Positions 7,605-14,191 are shown, counted from the first letter of the stretch. The stretch: DNA of 15,042 nucleotides from Spirochaetia bacterium (GCA_900769955.1 CAAGIP010000071.1:1-15042); one strand, 5' to 3'. The notes: generated by a model not told the origin, from the letters alone. Made by a program: numbers and translations.

Positions 7605-8276
7605 TTACACATCTCCCAGTATTTTCGCGCATCCGATGTCATACACCATGATCCTGTGACCGAAAACGGAAGCCTCGTGGCCTGTAATCCTTCCCGCGAT
7701 TACATCCTCCGTTCCCCTGATAATCTCCGGTATGATCCCATACGTCAGGGGTATCGTTCCATGGAATGGATATATCAGTCCAAACCTCTCACGGTATGTC
7801 TCAAGGCGTTTAAGGGATGACGGAAACACATTGATGTTCCTTCTTTCCCCGAAAAGAAAGATCCTGCCATCCTGTACGGAGTCACCTGAATACAGAACTC
7901 TTGCTGAAACATCAAGCACCATGACTGAGCCTGCAGTGTGTCCGGGAACATGGATTATCTCAAGCTGTCTTTCCCCGAGATCGATCACATCACCGTCAGA
8001 AACGGGAATGAACTCCCTGTCCGGCTTTTCCGAAGGGTGTACCATGAAAGCATCAAACTCGGAAAGCGCACCGATATGGTCCGGATCCATATGGGTCAAA
8101 AGCAGTTCCACGCTCAGTCCCGTCAGATCCTCAGCAAGCTTTCTCACACCCTTCAGCGTCATGCCGCAGTCGATAAGCAGTGCCCTTTCACTCCCGTTAA
8201 GCAGGAAGCACCTCACGTCTCCGTCCTCAAACCTCCATGTGGTTTCATCGATTTTCACAGCTATAGGTTCATTCAT
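7605..8276 (-). CDS. Metallo-beta-lactamase-fold hydrolase
   Basis: This 223-residue MBL-fold enzyme shows the ordered metal-site motifs: L-L-T-H-M-D-P-D-H-I-G (59-69), P-G-H-T-A-G-S (111-117, His113), S-G-D-S (130-133, Asp132) and F-H-G (171-173, His172). The first motif is H-x-D-x-D-H rather than the classic H-x-H-x-D-H, with Asp64 at the second His position. This variant is seen in part of the superfamily. The compact size and general layout resemble glyoxalase-II-like hydrolases, but the substrate cannot be read from sequence. There is no Shine-Dalgarno. A TGTATT 8 bases before the ATG with TTGTCT 16 bases further up suggests a leaderless transcript. The downstream neighbour encodes a TetR regulator. 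Confidence 0.9.
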   Translation of the reverse strand: MNEPIAVKIDETTWRFEDGDVRCFLLNGSERALLIDCGMTLKGVRKLAEDLTGLSVELLLTHMDPDHIGALSEFDAFMVHPSEKPDREFIPVSDGDVIDLGERQLEIIHVPGHTAGSVMVLDVSARVLYSGDSVQDGRIFLFGERRNINVFPSSLKRLETYRERFGLIYPFHGTIPLTYGIIPEIIRGTEDVIAGRITGHEASVFGHRIMVYDIGCAKILGDV

Positions 8277-8284
8277 ATGTTTTC

Positions 8285-8312
8285 AATACAATGTTTTAAA
8301 GACAAAAGACAA
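8285..8312 (-). promoter_or_regulatory. Candidate promoter of the MBL-fold gene
   Basis: Minus-strand TTGTCT (8307-8312) and TGTATT (8285-8290) are 16 bases apart. The -10 ends 8 bases before the ATG, which would put the start of transcription at or next to the start codon. Confidence 0.3.
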
Positions 8313-8339
8313 CAAAACGGGAAACACTTTGCTGTCTCC
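8309..8339 (-). terminator. Candidate terminator of the XRE-ATPase-TOPRIM operon
   Basis: On the minus strand GGAGAC pairs with GTTTCC (one G-U pair) around an 8-base loop and is followed by C-G and then a T-rich run (TTTTGTTGTC). It lies 9 bases past the stop of the broken TOPRIM gene. Confidence 0.45.
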
Positions 8340-8347
8340 GGTAGGAT

Positions 8348-9075
8348 TTAAATATCATTCAGAATTCCGAAACATTCCTTCAGTGTGTCGTACTTTTCCC
8401 AGCAGACACTGTTAATCTGCTCATCAATGGTGCTGAAAACCTTTTCTGGAAACTGTACTGCCCACGTGACTCCCAGTTGTGCTTTCAGCTGCAGTCTATC
8501 AGTTGAGATGTACTTGTCAGCGTCAGTTCTCATCCGACGGACAAATGCCTCGGTCTTATCCACAATATTCTTATCGTAAGGGTCTTCAGATATCGCGGAA
8601 AGCATCACATTTTCCACATCTCCGCTATGTTCTTTTGGAATAATCACAAGTAGCAGCTCAAAGCTTTTTTCCCTTCCGAAAGCATCCTGATAAGAATTTA
8701 CGCACCATGCCCTGTCCTTTATGTCGGTGATAAATCCGCCTGTTCCTTCTGACAGGGAATCTCAGATATCTGAAGTTTCCCTGTCATCACGATCCGTGAT
8801 GATGGCAATCTTTTCAAACGCATTTGTGGCAGACTGTGGAGTTTTTATCCTTTCGTTGAAAAATCTTATAAAATTATCTTTTCCTCCTACACCCCAAATG
8901 AGGAGATAGTCAGAGCCTTTCCTGTACCAGTTTATCGACTCATTGTCATTATTCTGCCGGAGGGCCAATCCACCGGGGCACTTCCTGACATAAGTCCATC
9001 CCGAAATCCGTCCAAGATAATAACTGAGCAGAATTGGGCATCTGTTTTGCCTTCACACAGGATTAACTTGTTCAC
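8348..9075 (-). pseudogene. Broken TOPRIM-like (DUF3226-type) nuclease-like gene
   Basis: Joining the frames gives about 241 codons that resemble DUF3226 proteins with a TOPRIM-like fold: an acidic motif L-C-E-G-K-T-D-A (6-13) near the start and an I-I-T-D-R-D-D-R motif in the middle, the E and DxD positions that bind metal in TOPRIM domains. Two lesions are visible. First, two extra bases at 9035-9036 (or one lost) shift the frame after T-D-A. Without them the text continues I-L-L-S-Y-Y-L-G-R-I-S-G-W. As it stands, translation ends at 8932-8934 after 47 residues. Second, an in-frame TGA at 8762-8764 follows T-S-D-I, possibly from CGA. The GTG start overlaps the ATPase stop (GTGA), implying translational coupling. 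The family call is by motif. The lesions are directly visible. Confidence 0.8.
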
Positions 9076-10163
9076 AATCGCACCTCAAAACCGAATTCTT
9101 CACGATTCCGGGCTACTTCTCTTCCGGAGAGTACCCTCGAATAGGTTTTATCGGATTCCTGCGTAAGTGTCACAACGTTTATGCAATCTTCTGTTTCCTG
9201 CTGCTCGTAGTCCTGAGTAGACAGAATACCATCGATAGCTTCCAAACTGTGCGTAGTGATAAAAGCCTGAACATTAAAAGCAATACACGCTTTCACGATA
9301 AAGGTAAAAACATCATCGTAGTATTTTTTATGTATTGCCGTTTCGATTTCATCAATGAGCAGAATTCCTCCCGCAGCTTTTGCTATTGCATTTGCCAGTA
9401 CAAGCACTTTTTTTATGCCATCACCGAATGCGGAAAGCGGCAAATGTCCCAATTTCCTGTGCTTCAGATATTCAACCGGATTATTGCCGACATCACTTCT
9501 GAAAATCATCATATCCTCGATGTCCGGATCAAAAAGCTGCAATGCCTTCAGGCAGATTTCCTTATATCCTTCATTTCTTATTATCTGGCTGATCACGCTT
9601 CCCTTTAAATGCTCAGACGGTGATATATAGATTATCTTCAGTTCATCGGATTCCGATGCTGGAGTGCCCGTAATTCCAGTCAGACGATTCAGTCTGATCT
9701 GTTCTTCCTTAACATGTCGTCCATATCTGTAGGAAACTTTGCCTTCGAACTGATCTGTCCTTTGCCCATCATCCAGCCACTCCATGTTTTCCCTTACGGG
9801 AAATTGGTCAAAGTCCTTAATATCAATAAGAATCTTCCTGACGTTTCCTTTGATGCTGTATTCGAGGTCCTTTCCATCACATACTGCGGACACGCGGATT
9901 TCCGGACTGCTTCCATCATGCGGAAACATGCATATGAAATTCTCATACAAAGAGTTTGAATTCATCCAGAAGAAGCTTTCTCTCTGCCTGGCAATTGCAT
10001 AAATGTTGCCTGACAAATCGGAAGTCCTTAACAACTGCAATGCTTCCATAACACTTGTCTTGCCGCAGTTATTGTCCCCAACAACCAAGTTGATGCGGTC
10101 TAACCTGTATATTTCCAGGTTGCTTATTCCACGGAATCTGTCAATCCTCAATCTGCTGATCAT
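9072..10163 (-). CDS. AAA ATPase of the ABC/OLD type (defence-module-like)
   Basis: This 363-residue ATPase has SMC/ABC-type sequence order: an N-terminal strand pattern M-I-S-R-L-R-I-D-R-F-R-G, Walker A G-D-N-N-C-G-K-T-S (29-37), ABC signature L-S-A-F-G-D-G (243-249), Walker B G-I-L-L-I-D-E-I-E (266-274) and H-loop T-T-H-S-L-E (303-308). This is the AAA_15/AAA_21 layout found in OLD-family and split-OLD systems. There is no TOPRIM domain inside, and the next gene supplies one. All catalytic motifs look intact. The ATG overlaps the XRE stop by one base (TAATG), with GAGG a few bases upstream, and its own TGA overlaps the GTG of the TOPRIM gene. The likely role is sensing or gating of the partner nuclease in phage or plasmid defence, by analogy only. 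Confidence 0.9.
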   Translation of the reverse strand: MISRLRIDRFRGISNLEIYRLDRINLVVGDNNCGKTSVMEALQLLRTSDLSGNIYAIARQRESFFWMNSNSLYENFICMFPHDGSSPEIRVSAVCDGKDLEYSIKGNVRKILIDIKDFDQFPVRENMEWLDDGQRTDQFEGKVSYRYGRHVKEEQIRLNRLTGITGTPASESDELKIIYISPSEHLKGSVISQIIRNEGYKEICLKALQLFDPDIEDMMIFRSDVGNNPVEYLKHRKLGHLPLSAFGDGIKKVLVLANAIAKAAGGILLIDEIETAIHKKYYDDVFTFIVKACIAFNVQAFITTHSLEAIDGILSTQDYEQQETEDCINVVTLTQESDKTYSRVLSGREVARNREEFGFEVRL

Positions 10164-10471
10164 TACCTCATCACCTCTCTGTCTGCGAACTGAACAACCA
10201 GCCTTCTGCCTGTTGCATCGGCAATTTTCTTCAGTGAATAAATAGTCGGATGTGTTATGCCTTTTTCAATATTGCTTATATTAGCCTGAGTAAGTCCGCT
10301 TCTCTCAGCAAGTTCCTTCTGCGTAAGACCGGTTCTGTCCCTCTCAGCAATGACAAGTGCCCTTACCTCCCTGAAAATATCATAATCGTATACCTCAACC
10401 GAGGTTTCCTTTATGGATTCAACATCAACCAGAGGCAAGGCTTTATCCAAAAAACTCTGAAAATCACTCAT
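10163..10471 (-). CDS. XRE-family helix-turn-helix regulator
   Basis: This 102-residue protein has a Cro/CI-type helix-turn-helix at about 47-76 (T-G-L-T-Q-K-E-L-A-E-R-S-G-L-T-Q-A-N-I-S-N-I-E-K-G). A 35-residue N-terminal extension precedes it and a short basic tail, A-D-A-T-G-R-R-L-V-V-Q-F, follows. The layout resembles HigA-like antitoxins and small autoregulators. I start at ATG 10471, which has AAGAGAG 7 bases upstream, rather than at ATG 10504, which has no ribosome binding site. It is the first gene of a compact operon: its TAA overlaps the ATPase ATG. A perfect 11-bp inverted repeat upstream (10551-10582) is a natural operator candidate. Whether it only represses the operon or also neutralises a toxic product cannot be told from sequence. 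Confidence 0.88.
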   Translation of the reverse strand: MSDFQSFLDKALPLVDVESIKETSVEVYDYDIFREVRALVIAERDRTGLTQKELAERSGLTQANISNIEKGITHPTIYSLKKIADATGRRLVVQFADREVMR

Positions 10472-10550
10472 ATGACAACTCTCTTTACTCTCAATATATT
10501 CCATCCAAGTAGAAAAATAAACAAAATATATCTTTCTATATATATTTTTT

Positions 10551-10582
10551 TTGAAAAATATATTTTATAGAATATTTTTCAA
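10551..10582. repeat. 11-bp perfect inverted repeat, operator candidate of the XRE operon
   Basis: TTGAAAAATAT (10551-10561) and ATATTTTTCAA (10572-10582) are exact inverted copies with a 10-base spacer. They lie in a very AT-rich stretch (10505-10610) about 80 bases upstream of the XRE start. The spacer holds a TATAAA on the minus strand that could be a -10, but I see no good -35. Confidence 0.55.
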
Positions 10583-10600
10583 ATTCAGTTTGTTCAGACA

Positions 10601-10630
10601 GAAATAAAAAGCCCGCACTTATCATGCGGG
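10601..10630 (-). terminator. Rho-independent terminator of argF
   Basis: On the minus strand CCCGCA-TGATAAG-TGCGGG forms a perfect 6-bp G-C-rich stem, followed by CTTTTTATTTC. It is 24 bases past the argF stop and separates it from the XRE operon. Confidence 0.88.
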
Positions 10631-10654
10631 TTCTGAGCGGAAACATGGTCTGAA

Positions 10655-11668
10655 TCAGTATCTCAGTGAATCGGAAATGGTTGCGACCATAACTGCCTTG
10701 ATCGTATGCATCCTGTTCTCAGCCTCATCAAAGACAACGCTCTTTTCGCTTCTGAACACTTCATCGGTGACTTCCATCTCATCAAGACCGAACTTTTCCT
10801 TAACCATCTTCGCGGTTGTGGTATTGAGGTCGTGGAATGAAGGGAGACAGTGCTCGAAGATACAGTCAGGATTACCTGTCTTTGCCATGAGCTCTCTGTT
10901 GACCTGGTAAGGCTTCAGCAATGCGATGCGCTCCGCCATCTTGTCTTCCTCACCCATTGAACACCAGATATCGGTGTAAATGATGTCAGCTCCCTTCACG
11001 GCCTCATCGATATCGGAAGTTATCGTGACCTTTGATCCGCTTGCGGCGGCAAAGCCCATGCACTCGTCAACAAGGTCCTTTGAGGGGAAGAGACTTTCAG
11101 GTGCGGCAATGGCGAAGTCCATGCCTACCTTAGTGGATCCGATGAAGAGGGCATTTGCGACATTGTTTCTGCCGTCACCAACGAAGACAAGTTTCATCTT
11201 ATCAAGGGGTTTATTAAGATGTTCCCTTGCAGTAAGGAAATCGGCAAGCACCTGGGTGGGGTGGTCATCATCGGTAAGACCGTTCCACACGGGAACACCC
11301 GCATACTCTGCCAGATCCTCAACTATCTTATGCTCAAAGCCCCTGTACTCGATACCGTCATAGAGACGTCCGAGAACCTTGGCCGTATCCTCAAGGGACT
11401 CCTTCTTGCCCATCTGGGAGTTTGTCAGGAATGTTACACCGGCACCTTCATCATATGCGGCGACCTCGAATGAGCAGCGTGTACGGGTACTGGTTTTGTC
11501 AAAAAGCAGTACGATGTTCTTGCCCGAGAGCAGACGGCCCATGACACCGGGGTCACAGGGCTTCGCACGCTTCTTTTTCTTAAGCTGTTCTGCGAGAGAG
11601 ATCAGATAGAGAATCTCTTCCTTGGAATAATCCTTCAATGTAAGAAAACTGCGGCCCTTTAATCTCAT
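10655..11668 (-). CDS. argF: Ornithine carbamoyltransferase
   Basis: This 337-residue enzyme condenses carbamoyl phosphate with ornithine to give citrulline, or runs in reverse in the arginine deiminase pathway. Motifs: carbamoyl-phosphate site S-T-R-T-R (60-64), H-P-T-Q (136-139), H-C-L-P (273-276) and the C-terminal F-D-E-A-E-N-R-M-H-T (313-322). Overall it resembles the long enterobacterial-type ArgF/ArgI and ArcB enzymes. Sequence alone does not separate anabolic argF from catabolic arcB, and no other arginine gene is in the window. I start at ATG 11668, since AAGAGGTG lies 7 bases before it. An upstream ATG (11743) would place the promoter inside the gene. A strong promoter and an ARG-box-like palindrome lie upstream, and a clear terminator follows. 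Confidence 0.95.
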   Translation of the reverse strand: MRLKGRSFLTLKDYSKEEILYLISLAEQLKKKKRAKPCDPGVMGRLLSGKNIVLLFDKTSTRTRCSFEVAAYDEGAGVTFLTNSQMGKKESLEDTAKVLGRLYDGIEYRGFEHKIVEDLAEYAGVPVWNGLTDDDHPTQVLADFLTAREHLNKPLDKMKLVFVGDGRNNVANALFIGSTKVGMDFAIAAPESLFPSKDLVDECMGFAAASGSKVTITSDIDEAVKGADIIYTDIWCSMGEEDKMAERIALLKPYQVNRELMAKTGNPDCIFEHCLPSFHDLNTTTAKMVKEKFGLDEMEVTDEVFRSEKSVVFDEAENRMHTIKAVMVATISDSLRY

Positions 11669-11692
11669 AAAAATACACCTCTTAATGGGGGA

Positions 11693-11721
11693 AATATAGT
11701 TAAAAATGCAAAAAACGTCAA
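11693..11721 (-). promoter_or_regulatory. argF promoter
   Basis: Minus-strand TTGACG (11716-11721) and TATATT (11693-11698) are exactly 17 bases apart, each 5 of 6 to consensus. This gives a leader of under 25 bases to the ATG at 11668. Confidence 0.75.
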
Positions 11722-11728
11722 CATTTAT

Positions 11729-11742
11729 TGCATAAATATGCA
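11729..11742. promoter_or_regulatory. ARG-box-like operator
   Basis: TGCATAAATATGCA fits the general ArgR/AhrC box TGNATWWWWATNCA at every position and is a palindrome with 6-bp arms. It lies 7 bases upstream of the argF -35. A weaker half-matching copy (TAGTTAAAAATGCA, 11697-11710) overlaps the promoter spacer, with centres 32 bases apart. Confidence 0.6.
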
Positions 11743-12942
11743 TTATTCGATCAGGAGAGGTTCATCCTGAGCATCCTCGGAGGGAAGCTCTATGCTGCCC
11801 AGCTTCTGACTGAGCTTCTGCGTCCTCTTCGAAACATCGGCAAGCCTGCTGGATGCACTGTCAATGCTGTTCACCGCCTTGTCCACTGAATCGGCAAAGT
11901 ATGAGAACTGCTTCCTCATCTGAGCAAAGAGCTTCCACACTTCGTGACTGCGCTTCTCGACCGCAAGTGTCTTAAAGCCCATCTGCAGGCTGTTGATGAG
12001 TGCCGAGAGCGTCGTGGGACCGGCAACGGTCACACGGTACTTCGTCTGAAGCTCATCGGTAAAGCCAGCAATCGACTGGATCTCGGCATAGAGGCTTTCA
12101 GTCGGCAGGAAGAGGATCGCGAAATCGGTGGTGCGGGGAGGATTGATGTACTTCGTTGAAATGTCCTTTGCCTCCGAAAGTACCCTGTTCTTCATCTGCA
12201 CCTGATAGTACTTCATGCTTTCAGTGTCTGCCGCTTCCGAGGCCTTCACATAGTTCTCATAGTCCTCACGCGGGAACTTTGAGTCGATCGGGAGGTAACA
12301 TGCCTCACCTTCCCGTTTTCCTGGAAGCTTAATGGCAAATTCAACGACCTCACTGCTTCTTTCCTTCGGACGGAAGTTCTTCTCATACTGCTCAGAAGTG
12401 AGTATTTCGCTGATAATCGCCTCAGCCTGCACTTCTCCCCAGATACCCCGGCTCTTAACATTCGTGAAAAGACGGGACAGGTCCCCGACGTTCTTTGCCA
12501 GGTTCTGCATCTCGCCAAGTCCTTTATAGACCGCCTCCAGCTGGCGCTGGACCTGCTCGAAGGACTTCGAGATCCGGTTTTCAAGCGTTTCCTGAAGCTT
12601 CTCGTCCACAACCTTCCTCATGCTGTCAAGCTGGGACGTGTTCTCACGGCGCAGTGCTTCCATGCTGCCCTGAACGGACTCAGTCAGTCTGTTCATATTG
12701 GAAGTGACCTCATAGAGGGTCCTGGTTACCCTGTCATTGAGGGTATTGTTCCTCTCATTGAGCTTATCAAAGCTCTCGGTAATGGATGCCCTGAAGGCAC
12801 CGAGTTCCTCATTGTGTTCACGCTCGAGCTCGAGAAGCTCACGCCTTTCACTGCCCCGTCCCGAGGTTTTCCTGAGGATGAGGATGAACATAATAAGGTT
12901 TATCACAAGGCAGATAAGGATGATTATCATATATATATTCAT
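11743..12942 (-). CDS. rmuC: DNA recombination protein RmuC
   Basis: This 399-residue RmuC-family protein limits recombination at inverted repeats in E. coli and has a predicted nuclease-like fold. It starts with one membrane helix (about 5-23), then a long coiled coil (about 35-150), then the RmuC core with R-G-I-W-G-E (165-170), L-P-I-D-S-K-F-P (217-224), the restriction-endonuclease-like catalytic region, L-F-L-P-T-E-S-L-Y-A-E (277-287) and A-G-P-T-T-L (307-312). The membrane anchor would hold it at the inner membrane facing the cytosol. There is no Shine-Dalgarno before ATG 12942. A TATTAT 8 bases upstream suggests a leaderless transcript. A second ATG at codon 5 is equally possible. Only 74 bases separate it from argF, which has its own promoter. 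Confidence 0.94.
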   Translation of the reverse strand: MNIYMIIILICLVINLIMFILILRKTSGRGSERRELLELEREHNEELGAFRASITESFDKLNERNNTLNDRVTRTLYEVTSNMNRLTESVQGSMEALRRENTSQLDSMRKVVDEKLQETLENRISKSFEQVQRQLEAVYKGLGEMQNLAKNVGDLSRLFTNVKSRGIWGEVQAEAIISEILTSEQYEKNFRPKERSSEVVEFAIKLPGKREGEACYLPIDSKFPREDYENYVKASEAADTESMKYYQVQMKNRVLSEAKDISTKYINPPRTTDFAILFLPTESLYAEIQSIAGFTDELQTKYRVTVAGPTTLSALINSLQMGFKTLAVEKRSHEVWKLFAQMRKQFSYFADSVDKAVNSIDSASSRLADVSKRTQKLSQKLGSIELPSEDAQDEPLLIE

Positions 12943-12961
12943 ACTTATATATAATAGTGAA

Positions 12962-12989
12962 AGAGAGGAAAATGTTTTACCTCCTCTCT
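12962..12989. repeat. 8-bp inverted repeat upstream of rmuC
   Basis: AGAGAGGA and TCCTCTCT are perfect inverted copies with a 12-base loop, 20 bases upstream of the rmuC start and 108 bases past the metQ stop. It may be a second metQ terminator or an rmuC operator. Confidence 0.4.
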
Positions 12990-13044
12990 GAACATAACCC
13001 CGTCATAATGAGGAAAAACATGTTCCTGCCTCCGTACGTAAGAA

Positions 13045-13073
13045 GGAGGACCGGTCCGATGGACAGGTCCTCC
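13045..13073 (-). terminator. Hairpin after metQ
   Basis: GGAGGACC pairs with GGTCCTCC, and inside it GTCC pairs with GGAC around a 3-base loop: 12 pairs with one G/A mismatch. It lies 24 bases past the metQ stop. The following minus-strand TTCTT is only a modest T-run. Confidence 0.65.
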
Positions 13074-13096
13074 AGTATCATAGGGGAACTTTAAGC

Positions 13097-13903
13097 TCAG
13101 TCTACGAGAACGACTTCACCATTGGGATAGTGCTCGCTTACGTATGCTGCGACCTTTTCGCTCTTAAGAGCCTTAACGAGAGCCTTGATGCCTGCATTGT
13201 TCTCATTGCCTGCCTTGACTGCGATGACGTTCACGTACGGGCTGTCAGCACCTTCAACGAAGAGACCGTCACGTGTTGCGATGAGACCTGCGGGGATTGC
13301 GTAGTTACCGTTGATGACTGCGGCATCGACATCGGCAAGGATTCTGGGAAGAGTTGCTGCCTCGATTTCCTTGAACTTCAGGCCCTTGGGGTTGGAAGTG
13401 ATGTCAGCGGGAGTTGATTCAAGACCTGCTGCATCGGAAAGAGTGATGAGACCTGCGGACTGGAGGAGAAGGAGAGCCCTTCCTTCGTTTGTCGGATCAT
13501 TGGGAACTGCGATTGTTGCACCGTCCTTAAGATCAGCAAGGGAAGAAACCTTCTTTGAATAGAGTGCGAGAGGTTCAACGTGGATACCGCCTGCATTCAC
13601 AAGGTGATAACCGTGCTCTGTGTTGAATGACTCAAGGTAAGGAATGTGCTGGAAGTAGTTGGCATCGATTTCGCCGCTTTCAAGTGCATCGTTGGGAGTG
13701 ACATAATCGGTGAACTCAATGACCTCAAGCTTGTAACCCTCAGCTGCCAGATCATCAACGACGAGGTTGAGAAGGATTGCGTGGGGATCAGGTGTGGCAC
13801 CTACCTTGATGACATTTGAAGCTGCTGCTTCCTTGGCACCTGCCGCGAAAACCGATGTGAGTGCGAAAAGCACGACTGTAAGAACTGCAAAAAACTTTTT
13901 CAT
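13097..13903 (-). CDS. metQ: Methionine ABC transporter substrate-binding protein MetQ
   Basis: This 268-residue NlpA/MetQ-family protein captures methionine outside the inner membrane and delivers it to MetNI. A signal peptide (1-20, ending S-V-F-A) is followed by A-G-A-K-E. There is no lipobox cysteine, so it should be a soluble periplasmic protein, unlike the E. coli lipoprotein. Family motifs include V-G-A-T-P-D-P-H (34-41), F-T-D-Y-V-T-P-N-D-A-L (64-74), N-Y-F-Q-H-I-P-Y-L (82-90) and I-A-V-P-N-D-P-T-N-E-G-R-A-L (131-144). The start has AGGAG 8 bases before it. Upstream is a 348-base gap with its own promoter candidate and a structured leader, so metQ is expressed separately from metI, which lies before it with an extra gene between. 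Confidence 0.95.
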   Translation of the reverse strand: MKKFFAVLTVVLFALTSVFAAGAKEAAASNVIKVGATPDPHAILLNLVVDDLAAEGYKLEVIEFTDYVTPNDALESGEIDANYFQHIPYLESFNTEHGYHLVNAGGIHVEPLALYSKKVSSLADLKDGATIAVPNDPTNEGRALLLLQSAGLITLSDAAGLESTPADITSNPKGLKFKEIEAATLPRILADVDAAVINGNYAIPAGLIATRDGLFVEGADSPYVNVIAVKAGNENNAGIKALVKALKSEKVAAYVSEHYPNGEVVLVD

Positions 13904-13959
13904 TTGTAAAACTCCTGTTTATGTGATCTCCGTCATACGGAGAATGTGTGCGGATATAC

Positions 13960-13974
13960 ATGCCCTAGGGGCAT
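13960..13974. repeat. ATGCCC-N3-GGGCAT palindrome, copy 1
   Basis: Perfect 6-bp inverted repeat sharing both arms with the copy at 14023-14038. Centres are about 63 bases apart. Confidence 0.6.
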
Positions 13975-14022
13975 TCTTCTGATCTGGTAAATAAAATGGA
14001 TTTGATTTGAAAATAAAGTACT

Positions 14023-14038
14023 ATGCCCGCCAGGGCAT
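14023..14038. repeat. ATGCCC-N4-GGGCAT palindrome, copy 2
   Basis: Same arms as copy 1 with a GCCA spacer. On the minus strand the stem is followed by AGTACTTTATTTTC, which could make it an intrinsic terminator in the leader. Confidence 0.6.
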
Positions 14039-14123
14039 CATCATGGAAGAAGACATCATTGAGATGAAACATGAAACATTGGCTGTCATTTGCGTCTTTC
14101 TCCTTTCCACGAAGTATGGCCCA

Positions 14124-14152
14124 AGAATAACCGAATCCTTTTTTTGTTTCAA
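14124..14152 (-). promoter_or_regulatory. Candidate metQ promoter
   Basis: Minus-strand TTGAAA (14147-14152) and TATTCT (14124-14129) are exactly 17 bases apart, downstream of the terminator at 14192-14218. Confidence 0.5.
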
Positions 14153-14191
14153 GCACAATTATGCAATTTTTTTGATTTTTATGCAGAAAAT

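Larger units (their letters stand above)
13904..14123 (-). promoter_or_regulatory. Long structured leader of metQ
   Basis: No gene fits in 13904-14251. From the promoter at 14124-14152 the metQ leader would be about 210 bases. It contains ATGCCC-N4-GGGCAT (14023-14038), the same arms again as ATGCCC-N3-GGGCAT (13960-13974), and a 7-bp hairpin TCTCCGT-N3-ACGGAGA (13927-13943), whose CTCC could also pair with the metQ Shine-Dalgarno. The first hairpin is followed by a T-rich stretch on the minus strand. I do not recognise any known SAM riboswitch core or T-box in it. Confidence 0.45.

Noticed and set aside
7732..8415. 227-codon open frame on the plus strand
   Set aside because: It is opposite the MBL-fold gene with its clear metal motifs, and the translation is low-complexity and Ser/Pro-rich.
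8762..8764. TGA read as selenocysteine or tryptophan
   Set aside because: TGA is a normal stop for clpB and the ATPase here, there is no obvious insertion hairpin, and the same gene also has a frameshift, so decay explains it better.
8348..8968. Two small genes (8348-8647 and 8762-8968) as separate hypothetical proteins
   Set aside because: They are in the same frame, separated by one TGA, and together read as one DUF3226-like protein with the segment at 9037-9075.
13904..14152. SAM riboswitch or T-box upstream of metQ
   Set aside because: I found neither the SAM-I conserved core nor a T-box sequence. The structures there are listed only as an unassigned leader.
13965..14156. 63-codon open frame (-) in the metQ leader gap
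   Set aside because: It has no ribosome binding site, no recognisable motif, and is better explained as a structured leader.
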